A stretch of 64,000 nucleotides of DNA from Variovorax sp. (GTDB taxonomy: Bacteria > Pseudomonadota > Gammaproteobacteria > Burkholderiales > Burkholderiaceae_C): assembly GCA_017744935.1 (NCBI GenBank), contig JAGIAI010000002.1, positions 1-64,000 of the forward strand, written 5' to 3'. Under the pieces are notes generated by a model. That model ran no database searches. It saw only the letters and a program-made list of their open reading frames with translations, and was not told the origin of the DNA. The stretch's first letter is position 1; each line of letters opens with the position of its first letter. Shown here piece after piece: positions 8,330 through 17,590 of this stretch. Both the position numbers and the translations under genes were made by a program.

Positions 8330-9595
8330 TCAGCCGCCGCGACGCATCATGTCGAAGAACTCGACGTTGGTCTTGGTGGCCTTCATGTTCTTGAGCATCA
8401 GCTCCATCGCCTCGATCTCGTCCATGTTGTACATGAGCTGACGGAGGATCCGGGTCTTCTGCAGGATCTCGGGCGGCAACAGCAGTTCTTCGCGACGGGT
8501 GCCGCTGCGGTTGAGCTGGATCGATGGGAAGACGCGCTTTTCGTAGAGGCGTCGGTCGAGGTGGATCTCAGAGTTGCCGGTGCCCTTGAACTCTTCGAAG
8601 ATCACTTCGTCCATGCGGCTGCCAGTGTCGATCAGGGCGGTGCCGATGATCGTCAGCGAGCCGCCTTCTTCCACATTGCGTGCCGCGCCGAGGAAGCGCT
8701 TGGGGCGCTGCAGCGCGTTGGAGTCCACACCGCCGGTCAACACCTTGCCAGACGATGGCACCACATTGTTGTAGGCGCGGGCGAGGCGGGTGATCGAGTC
8801 GAGCAGGATCACCACGTCCTTCTTGAGTTCGACCAGTCGCTTGGCGCGCTCGATCACCATTTCGGCGACGTGCACGTGGCGCGCTGCGGGTTCGTCAAAG
8901 GTCGAGGCGATGACTTCGCCCTTGACGGTGCGCTGCATCTCAGTCACTTCTTCAGGGCGCTCGTCCACGAGCAGCACCATCATGTGCACCTCGGGGTAGT
9001 TGGCGCTGATCGCGTGCGCGATGTGCTGCATCATGACCGTCTTGCCGCTCTTGGGCGGCGCCACCAGCAATGCACGCTGGCCTTTGCCGATCGGCGCAAT
9101 GATGTCGATGATCCGGCCGGTGATGTTCTCGTCGCCCTTGAAGTTGTCGCGTTCGAGTCGCATCAGTTGCTTCGGGAACAGCGGGGTCAGGTTTTCGAAC
9201 ATGACCTTGTGCTTGTTCGCCTCGGGCGCCCCGTCGTTGACCTTGTCGAGCTTGGTCAGTGCGAAGTAGCGTTCACCGTCCTTGGGCGTGCGCACTTCGC
9301 CTTCGATCATGTCGCCGGTGTGCAGGTTGAAGCGGCGAACCTGGCTCGGCGAGATGTAGATGTCGTCGGTGCTCGCGGTGAAGCTGGTGTCGGGGCTGCG
9401 AAGGAACCCGAAGCCGTCGGGCAGGATTTCGAGCACGCCGTCTGCAAACACCTGTTCGCCGGCCTTTGCACGCTTCTTGATGATCGCGAACATCAGTTCC
9501 TGCTTGCGCATGCGACCGACGTTTTCGATCTCCAGGGCCTCGGCCTGCTTGAGGACTTCGGAGACGTGAAGTGCCTTGAGTTCGTTTAAGTGCAT
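8330..9595 (-). CDS. rho: Transcription termination factor Rho
   Basis: Hexameric RNA helicase that ends untranslated transcripts; 421 aa, near the usual 419-420. Order: N-terminal helix bundle starting [15 protein letters not shown], cold-shock-like RNA-binding domain with DGFGFLRS, P-loop PPKSGKT, Walker [17 protein letters not shown], and the R-loop segment [20 protein letters not shown]. The start at 9595 begins the conserved MHLNEL; AAGGGG 7 bases upstream lies in a small hairpin (see separate entry). It is encoded downstream of trxA but cut off from it by a strong terminator. Confidence 0.98.
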   Translation of the reverse strand: MHLNELKALHVSEVLKQAEALEIENVGRMRKQELMFAIIKKRAKAGEQVFADGVLEILPDGFGFLRSPDTSFTASTDDIYISPSQVRRFNLHTGDMIEGEVRTPKDGERYFALTKLDKVNDGAPEANKHKVMFENLTPLFPKQLMRLERDNFKGDENITGRIIDIIAPIGKGQRALLVAPPKSGKTVMMQHIAHAISANYPEVHMMVLLVDERPEEVTEMQRTVKGEVIASTFDEPAARHVHVAEMVIERAKRLVELKKDVVILLDSITRLARAYNNVVPSSGKVLTGGVDSNALQRPKRFLGAARNVEEGGSLTIIGTALIDTGSRMDEVIFEEFKGTGNSEIHLDRRLYEKRVFPSIQLNRSGTRREELLLPPEILQKTRILRQLMYNMDEIEAMELMLKNMKATKTNVEFFDMMRRGG

Positions 9596-9602
9596 GGAAC
9601 GA

Positions 9603-9614
9603 CCCCTTGCGGGG
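9603..9614 (-). promoter_or_regulatory. Hairpin sequestering the rho Shine-Dalgarno
   Basis: On the minus strand CCCC-GCAA-GGGG forms a 4-bp G-C stem with a GNRA-class tetraloop. The right arm AAGGGG is the best ribosome-binding site for rho, 7 bases before its ATG. Rho is known to autoregulate through its leader in other bacteria; a translational switch here is an inference. Confidence 0.45.
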
Positions 9615-9645
9615 ATAGCTGTCAAAACGAGGGGGGAGGTTTGAT

Positions 9646-9666
9646 GTGAGGCGAGAGATGCCTCAC
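9646..9666 (-). repeat. Hairpin in the rho leader
   Basis: GTGAGGC and GCCTCAC are 7-base perfect inverted arms around a 7-base loop, about 50 bases upstream of the rho start. There is no T tract, so it is not a terminator. It may belong to a structured rho leader between the trxA terminator and the rho start. Confidence 0.5.
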
Positions 9667-9728
9667 AAACCGGGGAACTCGAACCGGGTCCCTGAAAGGG
9701 CCGGTGATCTGTGGGGGATTATGACAGG

Positions 9729-9761
9729 AAAAAAGCCGCCAACGCATTGCGCATTGGCGGC
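9729..9761 (-). terminator. Intrinsic terminator of trxA
   Basis: On the minus strand GCCGCCAA (9761-9754) and TTGGCGGC (9742-9735) form an 8-bp stem, extended by an inner GCG/CGC pairing, followed by six T residues. It starts 14 bases after the trxA stop. This is among the clearest terminators in the window and implies rho has its own promoter downstream of it. Confidence 0.9.
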
Positions 9762-9774
9762 CGGGGGGCTCTTT

Positions 9775-10107
9775 TCAGGCGAGCTGCTGGTCGATGAAGG
9801 CGGTCAGTTGCGCCTTGCTCATCGCGCCGACCTTTGTGGCGGCGAGCTGGCCGTCCTTGAACAGCATGAGGGTGGGGATGCCGCGGATGCCGAACTTGGC
9901 CGGGATGTCGCGGTTCTCGTCGACATTCATCTTGGCGATCTGCAGCTTGCCTTCGTAGGTGCTCGAGACTTCGTCGAGGATCGGCGCGATCATCTTGCAG
10001 GGGCCGCACCATTCGGCCCAGTAATCCACGAGCACAGGCTTGCCGGACTTGAGCACGTCGGCTTCGAAAGAAGAGTCGGAGATGTGTTTGATGAGATCGC
10101 TGGCCAT
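9775..10107 (-). CDS. trxA: Thioredoxin 1
   Basis: Cytoplasmic dithiol-disulfide oxidoreductase of 110 aa. The active site [13 protein letters not shown] is intact (CGPC near residues 34-37), with the conserved cis-Pro in [14 protein letters not shown]. Size and sequence fit TrxA. AAGGA lies about 9 bases before the ATG. The trxA-rho order is common in proteobacteria. The gene is divergent from the AddB-like nuclease gene. Confidence 0.97.
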   Translation of the reverse strand: MASDLIKHISDSSFEADVLKSGKPVLVDYWAEWCGPCKMIAPILDEVSSTYEGKLQIAKMNVDENRDIPAKFGIRGIPTLMLFKDGQLAATKVGAMSKAQLTAFIDQQLA

Positions 10108-10236
10108 GGGATGTGTCCTTCTGCGCTGAGAGTTTCGGTGCAGCTAAAGTGCGGGTCATTGTGACAGAAACCAAGTTCCGGCGTGCCCGGTGCACAAGCT
10201 ATGGCTCCGATAGCCAAAGCGCTTTCGTTACCTCCC

Positions 10237-12786
10237 ATGAATCCTGCTGAGCACCATCCTGCGCACGCGCTTTGGTGCGACCCTGACCATGGCATCGTCG
10301 GCCGCATCGCGCGAATGCTGACCGGGCAGGGCCTTCATCCCGCGCGCACCGTGGTCCTTGTGCCGTACGCGCAGCTCATGCAGGTTGCGCGCGGCATGTG
10401 GGCGGCTCGTGGCGCGTCGGGGTTTGCGCCGCGCTTCGAGACGACCCGCAACTGGGCGCGGAGCATCGGCGGCTTCGTGCCCGACACCGACGACATCGCC
10501 TTCGACATGGCGCGCGACCTTCTTACCGCGCAATCGCTTCTGGCGAGAGCGGGCTTCGGCGCATCGCACAATGCATTGGCGGGGCGCCTCGTCGAGATCG
10601 CGCTGCAGCTGGCGCCGCTGGCCGCGGCCGAGTTGCCCGCCGAGCGTACGGCATGGATGCAGCGGGTGCGTGGTTCGATCGAGGCCGGGCGCGGCTCCGA
10701 ATGGTTCGATGTGGAGAGCGCACTGAACGGTGTCGCGCTTGCCTGGGCGGGAAGCTCCGGCTATGCGACCGACGTCCTCTTCGCTCCCGGCGCGTTGGCG
10801 CAGGTGGATCAACTGATCGTGCTCGACGGCGTGCAGCCGGATCCGCTCATCCGGAAGCTCGCGGAGCGGTTCGGCGACCGTTGCCTGCATCTCCCGCTGG
10901 TGACGAAGGATGCGCCCTCGCAAGTCGGCCTTCACCCGGCCGCAGACCCCGAAGACGAAGCCGAACGGGCGGCCGCCTGTGTGCTGCGCCACCTGTCGGA
11001 AGGCTGCGCGCCGGTCGCCTTGGTGGCGACCGACCGTGCGCTGACTCGACGTATTAGCGCCCATCTCACGGCGCATGGCGTTGTGCCGCACGACGAGACC
11101 GGCTGGAAGCTGTCGACCACGCGCGCGGCGGCCGGACTGATGAGCGCTTTGCGTGCGTGCGTCCACGATGCAGGCAGTGATGAGGTCCTGGATTGGCTCA
11201 AGCACGTCGAAGTCTTCGACCGCGGTTCGGTGCTCTCGCTCGAGGGACGCCTGCGCGACCGGGGCACGCGCGACTGGCGCAGCTGGTGCGCATTCGTGGC
11301 CGCCAGCTCGAAGCCGCAGGACGAGGCGCTGCGTCATTTGACCGAATCCATCGAGACGATGCGCGCAACCTTGGTACGCACGCGACCACTGGGTGAGTGG
11401 CTCGTCGACGTGCGCGCGCTGCTCGATGCCGCAGGTCAATGGCTCGGCCTGGTGAGCGACGTCGCCGGGCTGGAGGCGATCTCCGCATTGCATCTGGACG
11501 CCGAGCCAGGCGAACTCCGCGGCCCGCGATGCACGCTCGTCGAATTCACGGCCTGGGTACGCGATGTGCTCGAGGCGGCAAGCTTCGTGCTGGTCCCTGA
11601 TGAATCAGAGTCTCTTCAGGTCGTGATCCTCCCGCTTCACCATTTGCTGGGGCGAGCGTTCGCTGCCGTGGTGGTGCCGGGGTGCGACGATCAACGTCTG
11701 CCGGCATCACCCGAACCGGCCGGCGACTGGAGCGCGGCTCAGCGCGAAGCGCTGGCATTGCCTTCGCGCGAGGCCCTGGAGGCTGCGCAGCGGGCTGGCT
11801 GGGCCGTTGCGATGAGCGCGCCGCATTGCGACGTGCTCTGGCGCCAGTTCGATGCGAGCGGCGAGCCCGTGCGGCCGAGTCCGCTTGTGCAGATGCTTCA
11901 TCTCGACGGTGCGGCCGAAGATGCGGTCGATCCGCGCAAGGCTGTGCAAGTCGAGACGAAGCCGACGCTCCATCCACGACCGCGCGGAAATGCGCTCATG
12001 CCGGCCACGCTGTCTTCGACTGCGTATGAAGACTTGCGCCGTTGCCCCTACAGATTCTTTGCCCTGCGACAACTCGGCCTGCGAAGCAGCGACGAACTGG
12101 ACGCCGAACTCGACAAACGCGACTTCGGCAACTGGCTGCACGCGGTGCTCGGCCACTTCCATGAGGCCCTGAAGAATGATCCGACCCCGGACACGCAGGC
12201 GCGCCGCAGCATGATGGCCGCGGCGGAAGAGCAGGCGACCCGCGAATTCGGGCTGTCCGAGGCCGAGTTCCTGCCGTTCGCGGCCGCGTGGCCCGCGACG
12301 CGCGACGGCTACCTGACCTGGCTTGCGGGCCATGAGGCTGGCGAAGGGGCGGTATTCGTCGAATCCGAACCGTGGAAGGAAGTGCCCCTGGCACGCATCA
12401 AGCTCGTTGGACGCCTCGATCGAGTCGATGCAACGCCGGACGGCCGGGCGTTCGTGATCGACTACAAGACAGAGTCCGCCGACAAGACGCGCGAACGCGT
12501 GAAGGACCCGTACGAAGACACGCAGCTCGCGTTCTACGCTGCGCTTTTCCCGGACGACACGTTGCGTGCTGCCTATGTCAACGTCGGCGAGAAGTCTTCC
12601 GGCACGCAAACCTACGAGCAGAAGGACATCGTGGAGGCCCGCGATGCCTTGGTGGAGGGCGTGATGGACGACCTCGAGCGAATTGCCGAGGGCGCGCCGC
12701 TCCCCGCGCTTGGCGAAGGGCAGGTCTGCGAGCACTGCGCAGCGCGCGGCCTCTGCCGAAAGGACTTCTGGGAGGGCCAGCCATGA
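10237..12786 (+). CDS. AddB-like PD-(D/E)XK nuclease subunit
   Basis: About 849 aa from the ATG at 10237; in-frame starts at 10201 (ATG) and 10183 (GTG) are also possible and none has a good Shine-Dalgarno. The C-terminal third is a RecB-type nuclease: GRLDRVD followed by FVIDYKTE (D-x-DYK). A cysteine in RRCPYRFF and three in CEHCAARGLC give the C...C-x2-C-x5-C pattern of the AddB iron-sulfur staple. The N-terminal part resembles the inactive helicase half of AddB and has no Walker A motif. With the following helicase it should form an AddAB/RecBCD-type double-strand break resection complex. The stop overlaps the next start (ATGA). Confidence 0.85.
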   Translation: MNPAEHHPAHALWCDPDHGIVGRIARMLTGQGLHPARTVVLVPYAQLMQVARGMWAARGASGFAPRFETTRNWARSIGGFVPDTDDIAFDMARDLLTAQSLLARAGFGASHNALAGRLVEIALQLAPLAAAELPAERTAWMQRVRGSIEAGRGSEWFDVESALNGVALAWAGSSGYATDVLFAPGALAQVDQLIVLDGVQPDPLIRKLAERFGDRCLHLPLVTKDAPSQVGLHPAADPEDEAERAAACVLRHLSEGCAPVALVATDRALTRRISAHLTAHGVVPHDETGWKLSTTRAAAGLMSALRACVHDAGSDEVLDWLKHVEVFDRGSVLSLEGRLRDRGTRDWRSWCAFVAASSKPQDEALRHLTESIETMRATLVRTRPLGEWLVDVRALLDAAGQWLGLVSDVAGLEAISALHLDAEPGELRGPRCTLVEFTAWVRDVLEAASFVLVPDESESLQVVILPLHHLLGRAFAAVVVPGCDDQRLPASPEPAGDWSAAQREALALPSREALEAAQRAGWAVAMSAPHCDVLWRQFDASGEPVRPSPLVQMLHLDGAAEDAVDPRKAVQVETKPTLHPRPRGNALMPATLSSTAYEDLRRCPYRFFALRQLGLRSSDELDAELDKRDFGNWLHAVLGHFHEALKNDPTPDTQARRSMMAAAEEQATREFGLSEAEFLPFAAAWPATRDGYLTWLAGHEAGEGAVFVESEPWKEVPLARIKLVGRLDRVDATPDGRAFVIDYKTESADKTRERVKDPYEDTQLAFYAALFPDDTLRAAYVNVGEKSSGTQTYEQKDIVEARDALVEGVMDDLERIAEGAPLPALGEGQVCEHCAARGLCRKDFWEGQP

Positions 12787-15700
12787 ACGCTCCCGCCTAC
12801 GAACACAACGGCATCCATGTTTCGCGCGAACGCTTCTACGAGATCGCGTGCGATCCGCGCCGTTCGGTTGCGGTCGAGGCGTGCGCGGGCGCCGGCAAGA
12901 CGTGGATGTTGGTGTCGCGCATCCTTCGCTCCCTGCTCGAGCATGGCGATGCGGCCTGCGCCCCGCACGAGATCCTTGCCATCACTTTCACGAAGAAGGC
13001 CGCCGGCGAGATGCGCGAGCGTCTCGACCAGTGGCTCGAAAAGTTCGCGGGCCAACCGGTAGAAGAACTGGTGCCGGAGTTGAGGATGCGAGGCATGTCG
13101 TCCGAGGCCGCACTGGCCGCGGCGCCACGGCTGAAGGGGCTCTATCGCGAGCTGCTGGGGCACGGCCGGCCGGTGCAGTTCCGCACCTTCCACGCATGGT
13201 TCGCGGGGCTGCTGCGCAATGCGCCGGTTGCGGTGCTGGAGCGCCTGCGGCTGCCCGCCAACTATCAGTTGCTTGAAGACGATGCCGAAGCACGCGTGCG
13301 CGTCTGGCGTCCGTTCTATGCGGCAGTGACGACGGACGCCGGGGCCTCTGCGGACTACCGTGCGCTGGTCGCGAGGTACGGCCGGTCGCAGGTCGCCAAG
13401 GCGCTCGACGAAGCATTGACGCGTCGTGTCGAGTTCGCGCTCGCGGAAGCGCATGACGCAGTCGATGGCGCGGTGACGCCGATGCAGGCGATGTTTCCCG
13501 CCTTTTCGGGTTCGGATTCACCCGACGACGTCCTGCTTCGCGACCCGGCTTGGCGCGGCATGCTGCTGGCTGCGGCGCGCGCGCTCGGCCGAGCGAGCGC
13601 GCCGACCTTTTCGCGGCGCGGCGTCGAGTTGGAGCAGGCGGTCACAGACGGCCAGGCCGAGGGTGTTCTCGACGCCCTGCTCACGCAGAAGGGGGAGCCG
13701 CGCAAATTCAGTGAAAAGCTGGCGGGCATCGAAGACGTGCGCGCCGCGCAGGAGCGCGTGCTGCATTACTGCGCCGCGCGCGCGCAACATGAGGCATGGC
13801 TCTACCAGCAACGCATGGCGCGTCTCGCGCGGTTGCTCGCCAAGTGCTTCGCGGAAGTGAAGCTCGCCAACGGCTGGGTCGACATGAACGATGTCGAACA
13901 GGCGGCGCACATGCTGCTGGGCAACGCGGAACTCTGGGGATGGGTGCAGGAGCGCCTCGATGCAGGTGTGCGGCACTTGCTCATCGACGAGTTCCAGGAC
14001 ACGAATCCGCTGCAATGGCAGGCGCTCAACGGGTGGCTCGGCAGCTATGCCGGCGCGGGTGCGCGGCGGCCGGGTGTGTTCATCGTCGGTGACCCCAAGC
14101 AGAGCATCTATCGCTTCCGCCGGGCCGAGCCGCAGGTTTTCATTGCGGCGAAGGAGTTCGTGCAGCAGGGCCTGGGCGGTGACCTGCTCAACTGCGACCA
14201 CACCCATCGCAACGCTCAGACGGTGATCGGCCTCGTGAATGCCGCGATGCGGGAGGCGCAGCAGGCCGGTGAGTTCAGCGGCTTTCGTGATCACACGACC
14301 GAGTCTGGCGTCGCGGGCCGAACGGTCAAACTCCCGCTGATCGGGCGCGATGCGGTTGCGGCGTCATCTTCGGACGATGTCACCGGGGAACTTGCGCCTT
14401 CGTGGCGCGACAGCCTGACCACGCCGCGACTCTTGCCGGAAGAAAAGCTCCTGCAGAAGGAATGCCAGCAAGCCGCGCGATGGATCGCCGCCCGCATTAC
14501 TGAAGGTCTCGCGCCCAGCCAGATCATGGTGCTCGCGCGACGGCGCAGTCGCCTCTCGGTAATGCAGGACGAATTGCGCAAGCTGCACATTGCGGTCCAG
14601 CAGCCCGAAAAGAACGAACTGAACGATGCACCCGAAGTGCAGGACGTGGTCGCACTCATCGATGCGCTGGTGTCGCCGGACCACGATCTTTCGCTCGCGC
14701 GCGCGCTGAAGTCGCCGCTGTGGAGCTTCGACGATGAGGCCCTGGTGCAGATTGCACGCCGTCAGCGCGAAACTCGCCAAAGCTGGTTCGACCTGCTGCA
14801 GGCGCCTGATTGGCCGACGCCGATGGCGGGCATCGGTCCGCGACTGCGCGAGTGGCAGCAATGGTTGCAGACGTTGCCGCCACACGATGCGCTGAGCGCG
14901 ATCTTCCATGACGCCGATGTTCTCTCGACTTTTTCGGCCGCCGCGCCGGCAGCCATGCGTTCGACCGTCGTTGCCAACCTGCGGGGATTGCTTGCAGCCT
15001 CGCTCGAACTCGATGGCGCGCGCTTCGCGACGCCGTATGGTTTCGTGCGTGCCTTGCGCGCCGGCGGCGTTCGGGCGCCCTCGGTATCGGTGACCGATGC
15101 GGTGCAACTTCTCACGGTCCATGGTGCCAAGGGCCTCGAGGCCAAGGTCGTCCTGATGCTCGACACGGACGCTTCGGCGCAACGCGCGCAGACCATGGGC
15201 GTCCTCGTCAAATGGCCAGGTCACGCGCCCGCGCCGGAGCGCTTCGTGTTCATCGCGAGCGAGAAGAATCCGCCGGCCTGCGCGGCGGACGATTTGGCGG
15301 AGGAGCAGGCGGCAAGGCATCGCGAAGAGATCAACGGGCTCTATGTGGCGACCACGCGCGCGCGGGAGGCACTCGTGGTTTCCGCCGTTGCTGCCGCGCG
15401 GGCCAATGGCCGCAGTTGGTGGGCGAGGCTCGAGGGCCTCTGCGAGCCAATAGACGATGTGCCGACGTCGGTGGAAGTCGCCGCTGGGTCTGCGCCTTCG
15501 TCGTTCGAGATGTTGAGCTTGCTGGCGCTGACGAAAGAGCCGCCGGTGAGGTCGTCGGCACCGATGGTGCGAAGTGCCGACAGCCGTGCATCCGCACTCG
15601 GACAGGCCATGCACCGACTACTCGAATGGACGCAACCCGGCGCGCCACTGCCGATGGAGCACCTGCGGGCGGCCGCACGCGAGTTCATGCTCGATCTGCC

Positions 15701-16028
15701 GGCCACCCGCGCAGCGGCCACCATGGCGCAGCGTATTCGTTCCGGCGCGGGCGCATGGGCATGGGAAATCGATGCACTGGACTGGCACGGCAATGAGGTC
15801 ACACTGGTCCATGACGGGCAGGTCCTGCGCATCGATCGCCTGGTACGGCATCGGGAAACCGGGGCGTGGTGGGTGCTCGACTACAAATCTGCAGCGCGGC
15901 CCGAACGCGATGCAACCCTCATCGCGCAACTGAATCGATACCGCGACGCGGTGCAGGAAGCCTATCCCGGCGAAACCGTGCGAGCGGCATTCCTCACGGG
16001 GCAGGGCGAACTGGTCACACTCGAATGA
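12783..16028 (+). CDS. AddA-like UvrD-family helicase-nuclease
   Basis: 1081 aa. Superfamily 1A helicase motifs appear in order: Walker A ACAGAGKTW (about 37-45), TFHAWFAGLLR, DEFQDTNPLQW, GDPKQSIYRFR, LTVHGAKGLEAKVV and YVATTRAREAL. The last 150 residues form a second PD-(D/E)XK nuclease ending in WWVLDYKSA, as in AddA. It pairs with the AddB-like gene just upstream, the start overlapping that stop by 4 bases. The expected role is resection of double-strand breaks for recombination. Confidence 0.9.
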   Translation: MNAPAYEHNGIHVSRERFYEIACDPRRSVAVEACAGAGKTWMLVSRILRSLLEHGDAACAPHEILAITFTKKAAGEMRERLDQWLEKFAGQPVEELVPELRMRGMSSEAALAAAPRLKGLYRELLGHGRPVQFRTFHAWFAGLLRNAPVAVLERLRLPANYQLLEDDAEARVRVWRPFYAAVTTDAGASADYRALVARYGRSQVAKALDEALTRRVEFALAEAHDAVDGAVTPMQAMFPAFSGSDSPDDVLLRDPAWRGMLLAAARALGRASAPTFSRRGVELEQAVTDGQAEGVLDALLTQKGEPRKFSEKLAGIEDVRAAQERVLHYCAARAQHEAWLYQQRMARLARLLAKCFAEVKLANGWVDMNDVEQAAHMLLGNAELWGWVQERLDAGVRHLLIDEFQDTNPLQWQALNGWLGSYAGAGARRPGVFIVGDPKQSIYRFRRAEPQVFIAAKEFVQQGLGGDLLNCDHTHRNAQTVIGLVNAAMREAQQAGEFSGFRDHTTESGVAGRTVKLPLIGRDAVAASSSDDVTGELAPSWRDSLTTPRLLPEEKLLQKECQQAARWIAARITEGLAPSQIMVLARRRSRLSVMQDELRKLHIAVQQPEKNELNDAPEVQDVVALIDALVSPDHDLSLARALKSPLWSFDDEALVQIARRQRETRQSWFDLLQAPDWPTPMAGIGPRLREWQQWLQTLPPHDALSAIFHDADVLSTFSAAAPAAMRSTVVANLRGLLAASLELDGARFATPYGFVRALRAGGVRAPSVSVTDAVQLLTVHGAKGLEAKVVLMLDTDASAQRAQTMGVLVKWPGHAPAPERFVFIASEKNPPACAADDLAEEQAARHREEINGLYVATTRAREALVVSAVAAARANGRSWWARLEGLCEPIDDVPTSVEVAAGSAPSSFEMLSLLALTKEPPVRSSAPMVRSADSRASALGQAMHRLLEWTQPGAPLPMEHLRAAAREFMLDLPATRAAATMAQRIRSGAGAWAWEIDALDWHGNEVTLVHDGQVLRIDRLVRHRETGAWWVLDYKSAARPERDATLIAQLNRYRDAVQEAYPGETVRAAFLTGQGELVTLE

Positions 16029-17263
16029 ACAAAGAAAAGTCAGTAGCGATCGTCGGCGGCGGCCCCGCCGGGTTAATGGCGGCCGAGGTCCTGAGCCGGC
16101 AAGGCGCACAGGTCCATCTGTATGACGCCATGCCATCGGTGGGGCGCAAGTTCCTGCTCGCGGGACGCGGCGGGCTCAACCTCACGCATTCCGAACCTTT
16201 CGATCGGTTCGTCGAACGATTCGGCGAACGGCGCGCGGAGATCGAACCGTTGCTGCGCAGGTTCGGCCCCGATGCGCTGCGCGAGTGGGCGCACGGTCTC
16301 GGAATCGAAACCTTCGTGGGCACTTCGGGGCGAGTCTTTCCCAAGGACATGAAAGCCGCGCCGCTTCTGCGTGCCTGGCTGCACCGGCTGCGCGAGGCCG
16401 GTGTGCAATTCCACATGCGGCATCGATGGCTGGGGTGGAAGGGGGCTTCAATGCCGGCATCCACCTTGCGATTCAGCGCACCGGGCGGCGAGGTGGTGGC
16501 GTCGCACGATGCGGTCGTGCTCGCGCTCGGCGGTGCAAGCTGGGCGCGGCTCGGGTCCGATGGCGCATGGGTGCCGTGGCTGTCGTCGCGCGGCATCGAC
16601 ATGGCGCCGCTGGTTCCCTCCAACTGCGGGTTCGATCTGACCTGGACGCCGTATTTCGCAGAGCGCTTTGCCGGCATGCCGTTCAAGTCGGTCGCCATCG
16701 CCTTCGTTGACACGAAGGGGCGCAAGTTTGCCCGGAAGGGGGAGTTCGTCGCGACCACGACGGGTATCGAGGGAAGCCTGATCTATGCCGCATCCGCCTT
16801 GCTGCGCGACGAGATCGCGGCGCAGGGCAGTGCCACCCTGACCCTCGACCTGTTGCCCGACCGAACGCCGGAGCAGGTGCGCGCGGCGGTGCTGCATCCG
16901 CGCGGTTCGCGGTCGGTCGCGAGCCATCTGAAGAGCCGCTTGAATCTCGACGGCATCAAGACAGCCGTGCTGCACGAGGTGCTCACGAAAGACGAGATGC
17001 ATTCGCCGGAAAGGTTGGCCGAAACCATCAAGGCGGTCCCGCTCCGCGTCATTGCGCCGAGGCCGATCGACGAAGCCATCAGCACGGCGGGCGGGGTGCG
17101 CTTCGACGCGCTCGACGACAAGCTGATGTGTCTCGCCGAGCCCGGCGTCTTTGTTGCCGGCGAGATGCTCGATTGGGAAGCGCCTACCGGCGGCTACCTG
17201 CTGACGGCGTGTATGGCCAGCGGCGTTGTCGCAGCAGAGGGCGTGCTTCGTACCCTGGTCTGA
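16025..17263 (+). CDS. BaiN/HI0933-type NAD(P)/FAD flavoprotein
   Basis: 412 aa. The dinucleotide-binding motif VAIVGGGPAGLMAAEVL is at the N terminus, followed by GRKFLLAGRGGLNLTHSE, the signature of the HI0933/TIGR03862 family. The C terminus ends with FVAGEMLDWEAPTGGYLLTACMASG, the second FAD contact. The reaction is unknown; homologues are annotated as flavoproteins or BaiN-like reductases. It overlaps the AddA-like stop by 4 bases, so it is probably translated with the recombination genes, though a functional link is not evident. Confidence 0.88.
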   Translation: MNKEKSVAIVGGGPAGLMAAEVLSRQGAQVHLYDAMPSVGRKFLLAGRGGLNLTHSEPFDRFVERFGERRAEIEPLLRRFGPDALREWAHGLGIETFVGTSGRVFPKDMKAAPLLRAWLHRLREAGVQFHMRHRWLGWKGASMPASTLRFSAPGGEVVASHDAVVLALGGASWARLGSDGAWVPWLSSRGIDMAPLVPSNCGFDLTWTPYFAERFAGMPFKSVAIAFVDTKGRKFARKGEFVATTTGIEGSLIYAASALLRDEIAAQGSATLTLDLLPDRTPEQVRAAVLHPRGSRSVASHLKSRLNLDGIKTAVLHEVLTKDEMHSPERLAETIKAVPLRVIAPRPIDEAISTAGGVRFDALDDKLMCLAEPGVFVAGEMLDWEAPTGGYLLTACMASGVVAAEGVLRTLV

Positions 17264-17265
17264 CG

Positions 17266-17472
17266 CTACACAGCTTCAGGACGAAGCTGCCAGTGCTTCA
17301 CGGTTGTTGCAATGACCCGCGCCGCATGGGTCTGAAGGTTGACCGGTCGAGCAGTGGGCGCGTTGGACGCAATGGTCTCAATTGAGAAAGGCCACGAAGA
17401 CCGGCCGACCCGCGGCCGAGGTGCAAATGGAAGCACTCGTGCCGCTGCTTGGGGGGAAGGAAGGGTGGTCAT
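17266..17472 (-). CDS. Possible SOS-regulated small protein, 68 aa
   Basis: A 68-codon frame starting MTTLPSPQAAARVLPFAP and ending WQLRPEAV. Support: GAGG ends exactly 7 bases before the ATG, a -10-like TAGAAT lies at 17511-17506, and a near-perfect LexA operator at 17521-17536 covers the -35 region. Against: third-position GC looks clearly lower than in neighbouring genes, and I recognise no domain. It contains a Trp-rich C-terminal patch (VKHWQL) and no membrane segment. SOS-inducible small proteins often inhibit cell division, but nothing in the sequence shows that here. It converges on the flavoprotein gene. Confidence 0.5.
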   Translation of the reverse strand: MTTLPSPQAAARVLPFAPRPRVGRSSWPFSIETIASNAPTARPVNLQTHAARVIATTVKHWQLRPEAV

Positions 17473-17505
17473 GTCGTCGCCTCGAGTTGTTCTTGGAGAC
17501 GGCGA

Positions 17506-17511
17506 ATTCTA
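17506..17511 (-). promoter_or_regulatory. Candidate -10 box under LexA control
   Basis: TAGAAT on the minus strand, 19 bases after the CTGTAT half of the LexA operator, which would serve as -35. The predicted transcript would start near 17499 and give a 27-base leader to the 68-aa frame. Confidence 0.45.
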
Positions 17512-17520
17512 CTCGTTCCA

Positions 17521-17536
17521 CTGTATTTGCATACAG
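17521..17536. promoter_or_regulatory. LexA operator (SOS box)
   Basis: CTGTATTTGCATACAG: CTGT-N8-ACAG with perfect outer symmetry extending to ACTGTAT/ATACAGT. It matches the enterobacterial and betaproteobacterial LexA consensus almost completely. It lies in the non-coding gap between the flavoprotein gene and ffs, so it is not a chance match inside a coding sequence. The only gene-like frame properly placed is the 68-aa one on the minus strand. Confidence 0.85.
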
Positions 17537-17590
17537 TACTTTTAGCCAAAACGGCCGGGGTGTGGACCCCTGAACGAGTTTCTTGAATGA

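Noticed and set aside
9666..9715. Sequence GGTTCGAGTTCCCCGG resembling a tRNA T-arm in the rho leader
   Set aside because: No acceptor stem, anticodon arm or D-arm fits around it; the arms do not pair as a T stem.
17557..17572. GGGGT-CCAC-ACCCC hairpin after ffs as its terminator
   Set aside because: Stem is only 5 bp and the following T run is short and interrupted; not enough to call.
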